64,000 nt of DNA from Phocoena phocoena (GCF_963924675.1 NC_089222.1:4408501-4472500); one strand, 5' to 3'. Shown: positions 12,377 to 25,139, counted from the stretch's first letter. Numbers and translations: made by a program. The notes: generated by a model from the sequence alone, not told the origin.

Positions 12377-12852
12377 AACCCAGGTTCTTTCCTTCTTCCA
12401 TCCCCACTCACCTCTAGGACTTCAGAATTCCCTCCATTCAACAGGAGAAGGGAGGAAAGAAAATGAAAAGATGCATGGAGATGCTTTATAGAAGGAACCC
12501 AGGTTCCTTCCTTCTTCCATCCCCACTCACCTCTAGGACTTCAGAATTCCCTCCACTCAACAGGAGAAGGGAGGAAAGAAAATGAAAAGATGCATGGAGA
12601 TGCTTTATAGAAGGAACCCAGGTTCCTTCCTTCTTCCATCCCCACTCACCTCTAGGACTTCAGAATTCCCTCCATTCAACAGGAGAAGGGAGGAAAGAAA
12701 ATGAAAAGATGCATGGAGATGCTTTATAGAAGGAACCCAGGTTCCTTCCTTCTTCCATCCCCACTCACCTCTAGGACTTCAGAATTCCCTCCATTCAACA
12801 GGAGAAGGGAGGAAAGAAAATGAAAAGATGCATGGAGATGCTTTATAGGAGG
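12377..12852. repeat. Four-copy tandem repeat, 119-bp unit
   Basis: Four successive units start at 12377, 12496, 12615 and 12734, each opening AACCCAGGTTC and ending with a GCATGGAGATGCTTTATAGA-type block. Copies differ by only a few bases (for example TTCTTT versus TTCCTT in the first copy, CACTCAAC in the second). This marks a recent expansion. The last unit drifts at its right edge. Frames that cross it are not coding. Confidence 0.97.
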
Positions 12853-13164
12853 GGCCCGGAGGTGGTGGCCAATGCTTTCATTCTCAACTGCAAGGGTGGC
12901 TGGGAAGTGCAGTCCAGCTGTGTGGCCAAGAAGCAGGGAGACACAGATTCTGATATGAGTCTGTGTCACAAAGGGCTGTACAAATGCATGAGAATATTCT
13001 GGAAGTGAGTGAGCTCAGCAAGGACTTGGTCTTTGTATTAAAGTCATCTTTGTGTTCAAACAGTTGTGACAGTCCTCTGCACCTCCTCCTGGTACTGTCA
13101 GCCTCTTTAGACAGGGCTACAATGCTGTTTTGCCCACCTGTTCTAGTTGCTTCTGGAGTTGGTG

Positions 13165-13330
13165 TGGTATAGTGAAAAGAACATTGGAGTCATGTGTCCT
13201 TGGGGCCAAATCCCCCCTTGGCCACTTATTAACCCTGTGAATTTGAGCAAGTCGCTTAAGCTCATGGAGTCTTAATTTTCTTATTGTCCAACGGGGGCAG
13301 AAAGCATCCTAGCACTGCAGTGAGAATCTA
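13165..13330 (+). repeat. MIR
   Basis: GGTATAGTGAAAAGAACATTGG, GCCACTTATTAACCCTGTGA and GAGCAAGTCGCTTAAGCTC follow the tRNA-derived MIR consensus. Confidence 0.85.
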
Positions 13331-13523
13331 AGTAAATCAGTCAACATTTATGGGGGTGCTCCTGTGTGACAAGTTCTGTGGTCCCCAGGGAAACAGCAGA
13401 GGTCAAAAAAATAAATAAATAAATAAGGCACAGAGTAATATGCATACAGTCATTGTCTCTGGTGGGCACTCAATACACCTGAGTGCTCTGGCCTCCCCTC
13501 ACCACCCTCCTCTGCACACACTG

Positions 13524-13739
13524 CCATTTTTTTTCTTTTTTTTTTGGCGGTACGCGGGCCTCTCACTGCTGTGGCCTCTCCCGTTGCGGAACACAGGCTC
13601 CGGACGCACAGGCTCAGCGGCCATGGCTCACGGGCCCAGCCGCTCCGCGGCATGTGGGATCCTCCCGGACCGGGGCACGAACCCGCGTCCCCTGCATCGG
13701 CAGGCAGACTCCCAACCACTGCGCCACCAGGGAAGCCCT
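13524..13739 (-). repeat. CHR-type SINE, cetacean form
   Basis: Reverse copy from poly-T and GGCGGTACGCGGGCC to CCACCAGGGAAGCC, flanked by CACACTGC duplications (13516-13523 and 13740-13747). Confidence 0.94.
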
Positions 13740-14664
13740 CACACTGCAAATTTGATAGGACTTTTTATTTCTTTTTGGCTCTACGCATCTAAGCCAGGAA
13801 GACACGTTTGTCCCTAGAAATTCTAAGTAGCATAAATCAGTGACTAACAATGCATCTGAGAGATGAAGAGGTCCCGTGGAGAATGTTTTCCTGTTGTTTG
13901 GGACTGAATTGACAGGGTGATGATTCCATGAGGCATGTTTAAGGTACAAGGGCTTAAAACGTAATGATATGAGCTACCAAAAAATCCGTGTTCAGTTCCA
14001 GAAAGAGTAAACAGAAACGTGAAAGCAGAGAGCATCACTTTAAGGCTGGTGGCCTTTACGTCACAAAGCAGCCTTTACAAATCAGGGAAGCAGGATATTT
14101 AGAGGTGCTGAGTGGGTCCCTGAGAACAGCAAGCCCCTCCTGCTTGCTGACAGGTCAGGAAGAGCCTGCAAGGTCCCCAAGGGAGGGAAGGTTTCAGTGT
14201 CCGCATCCCAGTGACTCGGAGGCCTTGTCTTCTGGCTGAGGTTCTCTCCTGAGACCCCGGAGGAGCCCCTCCCCTTCGGTCCTTGATTCCCTGTCTCTTG
14301 ATTCCCAGCCCTTGTTTTATTGCTTTTGATGATTTCTCAAAAGGACAGAGGAGCTTTCTATTTGTTTGTTGGAAAGCCTGCCTGTTTTTTACTTGCTTCA
14401 TTCTTTCCATGAAGCTCTGTTTTATTTATCTTTGTTTGCTTTTATCTTTTCCTTTTAAATGCGGAAAAGGCTGGAGGAGAGAGGGAGCAGGTAAACAATG
14501 AGGACAACGTGTGTCTCCAAACCAGGAAAATCTATCCATCTCTACTCCAGTTAGCTCTGCACCAGCCATGGCTAGCGCCCCAAACCATATCCACACTGCT
14601 GACCCCTTAAGAGGCAGCAGGGGGGCCGAGGGCACAGGCCTCTGGTTGCATCCACCTGGGATCC

Positions 14665-14800
14665 AGTGTGACTCTACTTCTTCAGCTGTGACCTTGGGCA
14701 AGTGGCCTTCCCTTTCTGAATGCTCAGTTTTTTCATCTGTGAAACGGGCATGACCATTAGCGATCTCGATACTAATGTCAGGGTCAAAAGAAACAACATG
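14665..14800 (+). repeat. MIR fragment
   Basis: GCTGTGACCTTGGGCAAGTGG and TTTTTTCATCTGTGAAACGGG are the MIR core. Confidence 0.85.
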
Positions 14801-15556
14801 CTTAGCGCCAGGGCTGGGACACTGGGAGCTCAAGTACTAAACAACAAACGCCGTCTTTGTGGCATTCATTATCACCACCACCACCACCTAGATATCTCCA
14901 GGTCAAATGCACCACCCTGCCAGGAAAGCTTAAGGGGACAAATGCGCCTAGCTTGTCGTCTTGCTCAAGCACATTTGCTAAATCCCATAATCAAATGCCA
15001 TCCAGCTCTCCCCAGCAAACCATCCCACAGTCCAAGAAGTAAAGAGTCATGGGAGTGACTCAGAAATAGGTCTTCCAGTCCCACTTTCCAGGCCTGATCC
15101 TTGAGAAGTGTCCATTCATTTCAAACATCCCTTTAGGGTGTCTGTGAAAGGAGACATCACTGAAAATCTATTACTAAAGCTTCTAGAATCTTTTGGCCAC
15201 TAGCCTGCCTCCATAAGACACCCAATTCTATTGTTCTCTCCTTTCCAGACAAGGATTTCTTACCCAGTCCCTTCCCTTGGAAGAACTCAGGAAATATTGA
15301 CCAGGCCTGTGATTTGTCTAATCTCTGCTTTGGGGAAGGGCAGTTGTAGCCATGGTGGATTTTCTCTCCTTTCAAATTACAGAGTCCATGGCATGTTTAA
15401 TTAATAGAGGCTTAAGATTCCAAATTTCCAAGATTCAGAATCTGCTGTTTTTCCTGACCCTGTCAGGGATTTGCCATGTGCCACAAATTAGTTGAAGAAA
15501 GTCCTTTGATCTCCACATGCGCTGGCCAAGAGGACAAGAATTAAATTGCCTAGAGT

Positions 15557-15762
15557 GGGCTTCCCTGGTGGCGCAGTGGTTGAGAGTCCGCCTGCCGATG
15601 CAGGGGACACGGGTTCGTGCCCCGGTCCGGGAAGATCCCGCATGCCGCGGAGCGGCTGGGCCCGTGAGCCATGGCCGCTGGGCCTGCGCGTCCAGAGCCT
15701 GTGTTCCGCAACGGGAGAGGCCACAAGAGTGAGAGGCCCGTGTACCGCAAAAAAAAAAAAAA
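15557..15762 (+). repeat. CHR-type SINE, cetacean form
   Basis: From GGGCTTCCCTGGTGGCGCAG to GTGTACCGC and poly-A. The 13-bp flank AATTGCCTAGAGT (15544-15556) recurs as AATTGTCTAGAGT (15763-15775). Confidence 0.95.
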
Positions 15763-15775
15763 AATTGTCTAGAGT

Positions 15776-17005
15776 ATGGGGTTCCTGGACAGGCTGTCGG
15801 GTCCACGTTCCCCAGTCTGTCTTGTCCATCCCCATCTCACCCTCTTTCTATCTCTCGGTAGCTCTTTCTGTCGAAGGGTCCGCTCTGCTTGGGCCCCTTG
15901 TAGCTTTTTACCACTGTCCCCCACTCCCACCGTCGATGGCACGCTGCAGTGCCGGCATTGCTCACCCCCGTAGAATACCATTGTGGGCCAGCCCCCAGGA
16001 GAGCACTGGTTGAGAGAGTCTGCCAGTTATCTTGGGACAAGGACCACTTCAGCCCGGTATTAGTTCATCCTAAACAATCAGCAGCTGCCTCTATCCTGAG
16101 GCCAGATTCGAGACACGGAACCAGGAGCTGCTTGTTCTGGAAACAAGGAGGTCGCTTCATCGTGATGAAGGCTACCTGCCCTCACCCAGCTTCACCCCAG
16201 ACGGTCCCTGTGTCACAGGGGAGGCTCCTGATGGAACTTGGTGTTAGGAGTCGGTACACTTGTGGGAGGTCAGGCTTGGTTTTGCTTGTGACTCTGTCCA
16301 AATGGCCTCCATCAAACCAGGCCCCCTTCTTGGACTCCTGTTTCCTTTTCCATAAACGAGGTGTTTGAACTGGTGTGAGCCCTAAGGTCCCTTCTCAGCT
16401 CCAGCTCTTCTCTGAATTTTACTACCCAGAGCCCATAAGATGAAGACCAATGGAGCCTGCTGATTTGCCTCTGAAGTTCAGCGTGGAATACTGCTACCCA
16501 CCAATCTACCATATACGTCCCCTAGCTGTTGCTCATCAGGACAAAGAATCTGGAGAGCCAAGTAAAGTGAAGTCGCCCCAATGTAGGTTTGGCAGGCGAG
16601 GATCACTTCCGCTTCACATCGTCACACCCTCTGCGTACGGAAGGGCAAAGTCTTCTGTTTCTGAGCCTTAAAATGAGAAGAAATGACTCTGACGCTCATC
16701 TCCACGGCTAATTATTTTGCTCAGGCTGTGTCTGCTTCGCTTGCTTTAAATAAAAGCCTACGCAGCCTGCCGTCCAAATATAGGTCCACAGCAGTCCAGA
16801 GAGGAGACAGCCTGGGACTTATGGTAACGAGGGCCGTTCAAATACCCAGCAAATGGGCCCTAGCGTATCAAACCCACAAGTCAGTATTAGACATGAAGAG
16901 AAGGTAAATAAGCTCTGTTTGGGGCACAGGAATTTTTTTATAGGGTTTCTTCCCTTGCTGGAAAGCAACTGTGATCAATACCAAGTACAAATAATTGCTT
17001 GTAAT
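15776..17005. other. Unassigned intronic sequence
   Basis: No gene and no confident repeat apart from a possible weak MIR near 16310-16440. An open frame of 139 codons at 15949-16368 has no recognisable domain or splice context. Confidence 0.4.
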
Positions 17006-17019
17006 AAAAAAAGTATTCA

Positions 17020-17146
17020 GGGAATTCCCTGGTGATCCAGTTGTTAGGACTCCGCACTTTCACTGCCAGGGGGCACAGGTTCGATCCCTAGTCGGGGAAC
17101 TAAGATCCCACAAGCCGTATGGCACAGCCAAGAAAAAGGTAAATAA
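17020..17146 (+). repeat. CHR-type SINE, short form
   Basis: GGGAATTCCCTGGTGATCCAG to GCCGTATGGCACAGCCAAG, flanked by 14-bp duplications ending AGTATTCA/GGTATTCA (17006-17019 and 17147-17160). Confidence 0.93.
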
Positions 17147-17513
17147 GAAAAAGGTATTCATGACTATATCCCCATGGAACCACATCACAGATTTGTTTAT
17201 GTATGTTAGGACTTTAAAAGGTGAGCAATGCTTTGCAAATTTCACCATCTCGCCCATCTACTAAAAATAAGTGCCTGTGTTATTAGGGCACTCTCGCTAA
17301 AATTTCCCAGATTGGAGCTGAATTTAGATTAACTTCATGAGTCATTTAAACTGCAGCTGTTCCTGCTAGCGCTGGATCTATCAGCCATTCACACCTTAGT
17401 GTGTATTAATTCAACTGGACTGTCCCTCCCTGGAATCAGTCACACTGACCGTGGGAGGAGGGTAGAAAGGAGGAAACCCAGTGCCTCACTCGGGTCACAG
17501 GAAGAGAATTTTT

Positions 17514-17652
17514 AAAAGTTTATTTATTTATTTATTTTTGCTGTGCTGTGTGCGTGGCATGCCAGAGCTTAGCTCCCCGACCAGGGATCAAACTTGCGCC
17601 CCCCCTGCAGTGGAAGCGTGGAGTCTTAACCACTGGGCCGCCAGGGAAGTCC
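17514..17652 (-). repeat. CHR-type SINE, short form
   Basis: Reverse copy with an ATTTATTTATTT tail at the left and GGGCCGCCAGGGAAGTCC at the right. Flanks AAGAGAATTTT and AAGAGCATTTT are a near-match target duplication. Confidence 0.88.
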
Positions 17653-17711
17653 AGAGTAAGAGCATTTTGAACCAGAGGCCACGAGAACCTCGCTCACCTC
17701 ACAGTCTTGCA

Positions 17712-17830
17712 GGCGGGTTTCTTAACCTCGGCACCATTGATTTGAGGGTCTGCATAATTCTCGTGGAGGGTTAGCCTGTGCATCGTAAAATGTTTAGCAG
17801 CATCCCTGGCCTGTCTCCAGACACTGTCAG
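17712..17830. repeat. Ancient DNA-transposon relic (unassigned MER family)
   Basis: TTCTTAACCTCGGCACCATTG and TTTAGCAGCATCCCTGGCCT are a familiar dispersed mammalian pattern (TTCTCAACCTCGGCACTATTGAC ... split here). The family name is uncertain. Confidence 0.55.
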
Positions 17831-18512
17831 CTGTCTCCAGGAAGGCAGAATCCTGGGTGCAGACTGCCAGCTTAAGGGCAACCCTGTAGGTGCTCATGGC
17901 AACTTCAGGCTGTGACTCTTTGTGAGTCGGTATGTGGGTCCACTGAGTGACCCTCTTGAGGAGGTAACACGCAGAATGGGATTTTTCTTCCAGAGCAGCT
18001 TCCTCACTTTGGCAATTTACTTCCTCATCCCCACCTTGTCTCATCTTCCAGGCAAATGGACCCCTAGAATTGAGGCAGCTGTAGGCAAGGCAGCCCCAGG
18101 AAGTGAGCTGCCTGTCCGTCTTGGGAAGCAAGTGTGGATCATTTTTGATACCTTCGACTTTGCTTGCCACACTGTCCCCAATAAATCCAACCACGAGAAT
18201 ACGCAAGAGAACACACACTCTTGGGTTGAAGAGCGCGTTGGTTCCATCACTTTGGTAGCTCGACTCCTTCTGCAGAAGCTGCCATTTGTGGACGCGTACC
18301 AGACACACGGGCTAATTGCTAACAGCACAATATTTATTCTTCTTTTGGTTACTATTTGGTCAGAAAATATCTCAGGCCAGACTTTCAGAAAGTTGGAAAT
18401 GTTTGCATCTCAAACATCTCTTGTTCCATGCTCAAAATAAGACAAGCCTGTTCGTTTGGACATCATGTGCATCCTACATTTCTAAAGAAATATGCTCTTG
18501 GATTCCATCCTT

Positions 18513-18706
18513 TCCTTTTTTTTTTTTTTGCGGTACGCGGGCCTCTCACTGCTGTGGCCTCTCCTGTTGCGGAGCGCAGGCTCAGCGGCCATGGCTCACG
18601 GACTCAGCCGCTCCGCGGCATGTGGGACCCTCCCGGACCGCGGCACAAACCCGCGTCCCCCGCATCGGCAGGCGGACTCCCAACTGCTGCGCCACCAGGG
18701 AAGCCC
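18513..18706 (-). repeat. CHR-type SINE, cetacean form with internal deletion
   Basis: Reverse copy starting poly-T then GCGGTACGCGGGCC. Compared with neighbours it lacks about 14 bp between GCGGAGC and GCAGGCTCAGCGG. It ends CGCCACCAGGGAAGCCC. No clean target duplication seen. Confidence 0.93.
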
Positions 18707-18894
18707 CTCCGTTCTTTTTTTAAGGAGAGATTTGGCTTTCTGGAGCCATGTTTCCTGAGGAGCTAGATGAACCTCCCTCAAAGCAATATGTACGCTGAGA
18801 CGGTCCACTGTCATTCCCTAGGATTTCCCATTTGCCATCAAGCCAAGCTTGGCCCCTCTGGAGGAAGATTCCAAGCACAGCACTGCCCTTTAAC

Positions 18895-19150
18895 TAGCTT
18901 CGTGACTGTGGGCAAATGTTTTTCTTCTCTGGGCTACCATTGCCTCACCTGCAGAATGTAACCTAGGGAGTATGAGAAGAGCTCCCCGTTTACTATCTGT
19001 AACTTTGGACAATATCTTTAGCTGTCTCGGCCAGCGTTTCCTCATCCATGAAACGGGGCTCATAACACCATCTCCTTCACAGCATCGTTCTAATGAGTAA
19101 ATAAAGCACTGTGGGCACCGTTCCTGGCACCCAGGAGACCTTCTAAAAGG
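18895..19150 (+). repeat. Two adjacent MIR fragments
   Basis: CTTCGTGACTGTGGGCAAATG with TTGCCTCACCTGCAGAATG, then GTTTCCTCATCCATGAAACGG and GTTCCTGGCACCCAGGAG. Two MIR-type cores lie in the same orientation. Confidence 0.75.
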
Positions 19151-19752
19151 GCTACCTCTCAATATCATAAACTCCAAATGAAATTATCCCGTTGTCAGTT
19201 CTAAACCATCAGGTGGCCTTTTAACCTTTGGGATGGGCAGCTAGGACACAAGTCAGTTCTTCCTTACCTCGGTTGTTCGTTTTTGTTTTCTTTCTAAGTT
19301 TTTTGGCCACTTGGAGGCAGAGCTGGTACTATCATAAACATTAGCCTTTTGAAAAAATCAGTGTGGGAATGAGAATCGTGCCCTGCAGAGCTGTCTTGTG
19401 TTTGGTAGATTTACTGGAAGACAAAAGTCTTAACTAGAAAAACAGCTACTAATGTTTGAGGTACAGAGTGAAAATGTCAGAATTTGAAAGTGTTGAGATT
19501 GAGCGATAAATCCTTGTTGTATACCAAAAAAAAAAAAGTATGTTTTGAATTAAAAGATCATAGGATGAAAAATCAGAAGACCCACCCCAGCACTTCCCTC
19601 ATCCGGTGACTTGCAGCACGAACGGGACCTCTCTGAGCTTTAGTGTCTTTATTTCAAACCTCTAACTCTGTGTTTCAGGCCACAGAATTTAGTTCTTCTG
19701 CCTGAGATGGTCACCTAAGTCATTTGCTGTTGGTTTCCCATAACAGGGAGAG

Positions 19753-19985
19753 GTGTGGCGTGGTCAGCTAGCCCTCCTCGGGTTTGGATCCCGACTCTGT
19801 CCTTTACTCACTGTGTGATCTTGAGTTTGTTGCTAAGCCTCTCTGTGCACCAGTTCCCTCATCTAAAACCTGAGGATAATCTTGCTGCCTCACAGAGTAT
19901 TGTGAAGATTAAATCTTACATTTAATCTCAGAATGGGTGCCTGGCATCTAGTAAGCCTACATTCAATGTTAGCTATTACTTTTAT
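19753..19985 (+). repeat. MIR, near full length
   Basis: GGTTTGGATCCCGACTCTG, ACTCACTGTGTGATCTTGAG, CCCTCATCTAAAACCTGAGG and GGTGCCTGGCATCTAGTAAG cover the MIR from head to tail. Confidence 0.88.
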
Positions 19986-20130
19986 TATTTTGCTGGATAT
20001 CTCTAGAGAGGAAATGAAATGAAAGGAAAGGAAATTATAATTGGAAATCTTTGTGTTTGGATTTTTCCATTTCATGAAGCAAAGTTACCGACTAACCATT
20101 TAGGAAATAAAGGCATTAAAGGCACGTCCC

Positions 20131-20455
20131 CGAAATTGGGTCATTTGTAGAGACGTGGATGGATCTAGAGACTCTCATACAGAGAGAAGCAAGTCAGAAA
20201 GAGAAAAACAAATATGGTATATTAACGCATATATGTGGAACCTAGAAAAATGGTACAGATGAACCGGTTTGCAGGGCAGAAATAGAGACACAGATGTAGA
20301 GAACAAACATGTGGACACCAAGGGGGGAAAGTGGCGGGGGGTGGTGGTGGTATGAATTGGGCAATTGGGATTGACATGTATACACTGATGTGTATTAAAT
20401 GGATGACTAATAAGAACCTACTGTATAAAATAAATAAAATTAAATTAAAAAAATA
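20131..20455 (+). repeat. L1 3' end insertion with target duplication
   Basis: The L1 3' UTR runs from TAGAGACGTGGATGGATCTAG to a mixed A-rich tail. The 14-bp flank TAAAGGCACGTCCC (20117-20130) recurs as TAAAGGCATGTCCC (20457-20470), so both ends of this 5'-truncated copy are known. Confidence 0.92.
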
Positions 20456-20649
20456 ATAAAGGCATGTCCCTTTACTTTCCCTAACCTGCAATGCACCAAA
20501 TACTACTTTCCTCTCTGATTTCTGGATAGGAAAATCATCTCGCTGCAGTAAATATTAAATATCCCACCAAAGTTTAAACTGGCTAAGCCACACGCTTAAC
20601 AAGTCCTGTCTACTTTGTATGGAGACTGTGCCCCAGAACAGAGTGTCTT

Positions 20650-20782
20650 AGACATCAGTGTGCGCGTGAGTCACTTGAGGATCTGGTTTAAAAGCAGATT
20701 CTGATTTATCCGTTCTGGGGCCAGCATCCCACATTTCTAACAAGTTCCCGGTGACGCTGATTCTGTGGGTCCTCAGACTACG
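20650..20782. repeat. MER5-like hAT relic
   Basis: GACATCAGTGTGCGCGTGAG, CTGGTTTAAAAGCAGATTCTG and ACATTTCTAACAAGTTCCCGG match the MER5A-type pattern. Confidence 0.75.
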
Positions 20783-22455
20783 GGAGAGTAATAAGGCCTC
20801 TTAGACATTCACAAGCCATTTGAGGATGGAGGGGCCATGGGGCACGCCTGGCCCTCGCCGGGGGCCAGGCAGGTTGGAGATGGGCAATCCTTCTCCAGAC
20901 TGAAATATTTCCTCTGTAAATGAAGGGCATATCTGCCGAGATCTCGCTCCTAGTTACCCCTTTGCACAAAGCAATATCTGGAAAAACGGTCGTGAGAGTC
21001 TATGAAAACCCAGAGGAAGGGACCTCTGTAGGCTTGTATGTTACTTTCTTTTTTTAACAGCAGCGTATATGTTTGTCCAGTTTGTTAAGCCCTGAGTGTG
21101 TGTAATTTCATTGATAGAATTTGTGTTTTGCTGCCAAGTAATAAGACTCCTTTAAAGTGTGATGTACAAAACTGTTCTGATTACCCAAGTCATATTTTGT
21201 CTTTTTATTTGATAAATGGTAAATCTCAAAATTTGTTCTCAATCCACAAATTATGTCCCGGTCCTAGGTGAAAAAGTTAGAAAAGATTCACATTCTTTCC
21301 TACTTGTGGAAGGTATATTTCAAGTTTGGGAACATAAAATGGGGCTGAGCTTACAAGCGACCTATGTTTTTTTTCAAAACTGTGGGTTCAGACTGGCAAC
21401 AAGAATAAACACTAAGACCTGAACTTTCGCACAGGAGAAATCTAATCCTGGCGACAAACATCTGTTCCCTTTACTGTGCATTTGTGGCTCTTTAATATGA
21501 ACGTTCCTGCAACAGCTGTAGCCTTTTTAATATCCTAAATGGAATCTCTGTGGCCATTAGAGTAATTACCTCCAAGTTTGAGTCATCCGACCTGAGGATT
21601 CTCTGATTAAATTCGGTATGAATTATGGAAAACCAATGACCATTCCCAAGGGAGGATTCCATTGTGTTCACTGGAAAGTCCTTTCCCAGTCTTTGGGGCC
21701 TGTGGTCGGTGTTCCAGCATTCAGCTTGTTCCCGTGTGGGTAAATACCGCCGAGTTTTCATGGGGTGAAACTCCAAGTGGAGTTTCCCCCGTGGTCTTTG
21801 AACACAGGTTGTTTTGTTGCTTGGTTTTTAACTTTGTTTCAAGCTAAACTTTAAAAGAGATGAATGTGCATCCCATTTAAAGGTTCTAAACACACACACT
21901 TGTAACAATGTTTAATGGTTTTAACTTACCAAGAGATGATCATTATAGTTTCTAGTTTCAGAATACTTATTTGAGAGTTCTGTGGCTATGTTGATTGTTT
22001 TTCATGGAGATAGTGATTGCCTAGTGGAATAGGCAGGAAAACTGGAGAAGTGAGACCAGCCAGATAAGGAAAAGATTTGTTTCTGTCTTAGCAGTTCCCA
22101 GATCTCACTCTCTTAATGGACTGAGGATCACTGCCAGGGAAACAAGAGAAAACCGCTGTGATAGCAAACTTAAATTCGCCTGCATGCAAGGGCAGAGAAG
22201 GCCAGGCTCAACAAAAGGGCAAATTAATAGGCAAGTGCTCAGGAAAAGAAAACCAAAACCACACAGCAATGGAAAGCAGCCTATCTGAACAAAGAGGCTA
22301 ATTTTGCAAGACTTTGCCTACAAGACGATATTTCTGAGGACGCGTTTCAGGTAAACAGACAAAGGCTGAACAAGGGCCTCAGCAATCTTGTTTATAAAAT
22401 TTCAGGAGTGAAGCAGCTGATGAGTAAGCCCTGAGCACATTACCCCCACCTCAGT
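20783..22455. other. Unassigned intronic sequence
   Basis: No gene or confident repeat. The block at 22140-22390 is non-repetitive by eye and could include conserved non-coding sequence; there is no internal evidence for function. Confidence 0.4.
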
Positions 22456-22458
22456 ATT

Positions 22459-22483
22459 CATTCATTCATTCATTCATTCATTC
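22459..22483. repeat. (ATTC)n microsatellite
   Basis: Six tandem ATTC units. Confidence 0.9.
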
Positions 22484-22974
22484 TGTACGTACATCAATGC
22501 AGTGTTAATAAAAGCTTTTCTCTCTAAATTTTCAAATAAAATGTCATTCTTTGTTTCTCAAACCCCAGCGCCCAGTTTCTTTAGAGACCTCTGCTCCAGA
22601 TCTTGAAATAGCCACAGACACATAGCACTTGGAAAGGGGAAGACATAAAGGAAGAGAAGTTTGGGGGAAAGTGTGTAGGGGCCATAGGAAAGGACACTTA
22701 GCTGAGCCACAGGAAAACGGAACAAGCACAGAGGGGAGAAGGATGCTCCCACTGGGCTGTGGAGGAGAGGGATGGAGATGGGGAGAGCCGCCCATTCAGT
22801 TCAGTTTCAGTCCAGGCAAAGAGCATTCAGTGGACCAGACCCCAGTGCTGTGTGCTGGGCAAGCAGCTAAACAAGCCATGGTCCCAGCTGTTAAGGAACT
22901 CACAAATGTAACGGGGAACTAATAATTATTGTGCATTGTAACCCATCCTAAACAGAAACACAGGAGTCAGTTAA

Positions 22975-23125
22975 CTCGCCTGCACCCTTATTTCCTCATT
23001 GGTTTAAATGACAGACACAATACCTATTTCTTGATATTGCTATGCATATAAATGAGATGATGTATGAAAAACACTTAGGAGGCTACCTGGCACACAGTAG
23101 GTGCTCAGTGAACAGTAATTTGTAT
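22975..23125 (+). repeat. MIR fragment
   Basis: TTTCCTCATTGGTTTAAATG, ATGAGATGATGTATGAAAAAC and CCTGGCACACAGTAGGTGCTC are the 3' half of MIR. Confidence 0.8.
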
Positions 23126-23179
23126 TTATGGAGCCCAGTCTAATAACCCGGCATATGGTAAGTGCTCAGTACATTTTAT

Positions 23180-25130
23180 CAGTGTAACCAAACTCAGGTC
23201 TAGCTGCTCCCAGCTCGAAAATCAGTACTCAAGAGGCAAGGGTTGGTAGAAACAGAAAATGTTGCTTTTAATCACAAAGCCAGCAATCTGGGGAGAAGGT
23301 GGACTTGTGTCCCAAAACCAACTCCAAAGAAACTACCTGGCCATGAAAGTTTTTAAAGGGAAAAGGGGAAGTAATCTCAGTTAATCATTGAGGGAGGAGG
23401 TCAGACTTGTAGGCTCCCACTGCCAAGTTCAGGCTTGTCATCTCGTGATCTTTCTTTAGATGCTGTTCATTCTTGAGGTGACTGAAGGGGAAGCTGGGCA
23501 AGAGATCTGGTGGTCTGTTAATTACTTATTCTTCAGTTCTACTTCTTTGATCTAAAGAAAGAACCAACAGGTTAAGCAACGTATTGTGTGAGCCAAAGGT
23601 TTGAAAAGGGCGCTTGGGCCAGGATGAGTAGAGCATGGGGCGCCTGGTTTAAGGTTGGTGGCAGTATAAAGGTGACAAGACAAAAGGGACCTCCTGCAGA
23701 GAGCTCCTTCCCGCAAAGTGCTCTTTCCTGCCCAAAGCTGCTTATACCAGCATTATTACTATTATTATGCATGTAAAATACCTCGTACACAATAATATAC
23801 ATGGTTTCCTTCCTTCCTTATTCTCCCTGGCCGCAAGTCCTTTAGAAGCCAGGGGCCTGGAAGGCCCTATCCTCAGCTGTGACCCATTCCCTCGTGTGCC
23901 TTACAGTGGTCAGAGCATTTTCATTCCATTTTGCAGGTTTAAATGGTAGAGAATATCAAGGTAGTCTCTGGTCCCAACCTCCAGGGCTAGCCAAGTCTTT
24001 ATATTGGGAATACGAATATATATCAGTGAGATCTCAGAAACAGTACACGATTGCATGTTTTTAGAACAAGCAACGAATGTGTTTCAAAAGGAGAGGAACT
24101 CACCACAGGCTGGCATAGTGAGAGAGTCTGTGTGGACAGTGTCCACCCTGCCCTGGGAGGTTCCTAGTGTCTGTGTAATCCCGCCCACCGGGAACGGTGG
24201 CTTTGATCTCCATAATCATTCGTAGGAAAATAGGAAGGGAGCCCTGCCAGCACTTGCATGTCTGCTCAAAGCTAGGCCTCGTACGTATGTTGCTTCTTGT
24301 CACCTTCACACCCACCCTGTGAGGTATTTTCACCCCAGATTACTCAGCAAAGTTGTGTCACCTTCCCTGACAATTCTTGAAAGTAGTAATAGTGAATATC
24401 CTTTAAAAATAGTCAACAATTTGATTTTTGTCTAATTCAGAGAACTCTCCATTTCTTGCCCAAATATTCCAAATTTACAAGTCTCGTGACTTCCTCTGGG
24501 GAAGCACCACCCGCCAAGGCCTTCATAAATGGAAGTAAACGGTGCCCAAGGCCGTACAGCTTCAGGTCACTCTTGAAGATTCCCAGGCCAGGTAAAGAAC
24601 GCCACCCTGGGCAGATCCAAAGGCACCAGGAGACAAGCCCGCAGTCCATCCTCTGGTGGCCGGCCCACCCCATCCCAGATGCTACTAGACCAGGGGTGCT
24701 ATGCCAGGTCAGGGGGCCTGAGAGGACAGCCCTGAGACTCACCAGCCACACAGTGGCACGTCTGTAGAGCTCGGCCACGCACGTGGCCTGGGAAGCAAAC
24801 AGTGGGCTACACCTGTGGCTTGGGCAGAGCATTCATGGGGTACAAACGCCAAAGTAAAAGCAGCGAGATCACCCAGCCTGGCAGTGGGAGGAACAGAGTC
24901 ACCCGGCTGCCCTTTCTGTCTTCTCTGAGCACAGAGCACCCCGCAGCCTGTGCCCCAGCATCTGTCCCTGGCGGGGCCACCTTCGCTGCTCACGTGAGCG
25001 GTCTGGCTGACTTGTCTCGCACAGAACACATTACTGTTCTGTGGGTAGAAATTCCTGGATAGATAAGAGTCTGTGTGTGCTCTGTTCGGCTTCAGGGGTT
25101 TTCTGACCTGCCTAGATTACATTCAGTTAT
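23180..25130. other. Unassigned intronic sequence, possibly including an old LTR
   Basis: The part at about 23265-23600 (GCCAGCAATCTGGGGAGAAGG, CAAGAGATCTGGTGGTCTG) has the feel of an old ERVL-type LTR, but I cannot fix its ends or confirm the family. The rest has no recognised feature. Confidence 0.3.
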
Positions 25131-25139
25131 CTCCAAATA

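Noticed and set aside
12377..12852. CRISPR-like regular repeat spacing
   Set aside because: The 119-bp units repeat in full with no unique spacers, and the genome is mammalian; this is a minisatellite.
17694..18308. 204-codon minus-strand open frame, the longest in the window
   Set aside because: It has no recognisable domain or splice context and overlaps an old transposon relic. Chance open frames of this size are plausible in 64 kb read in six frames.
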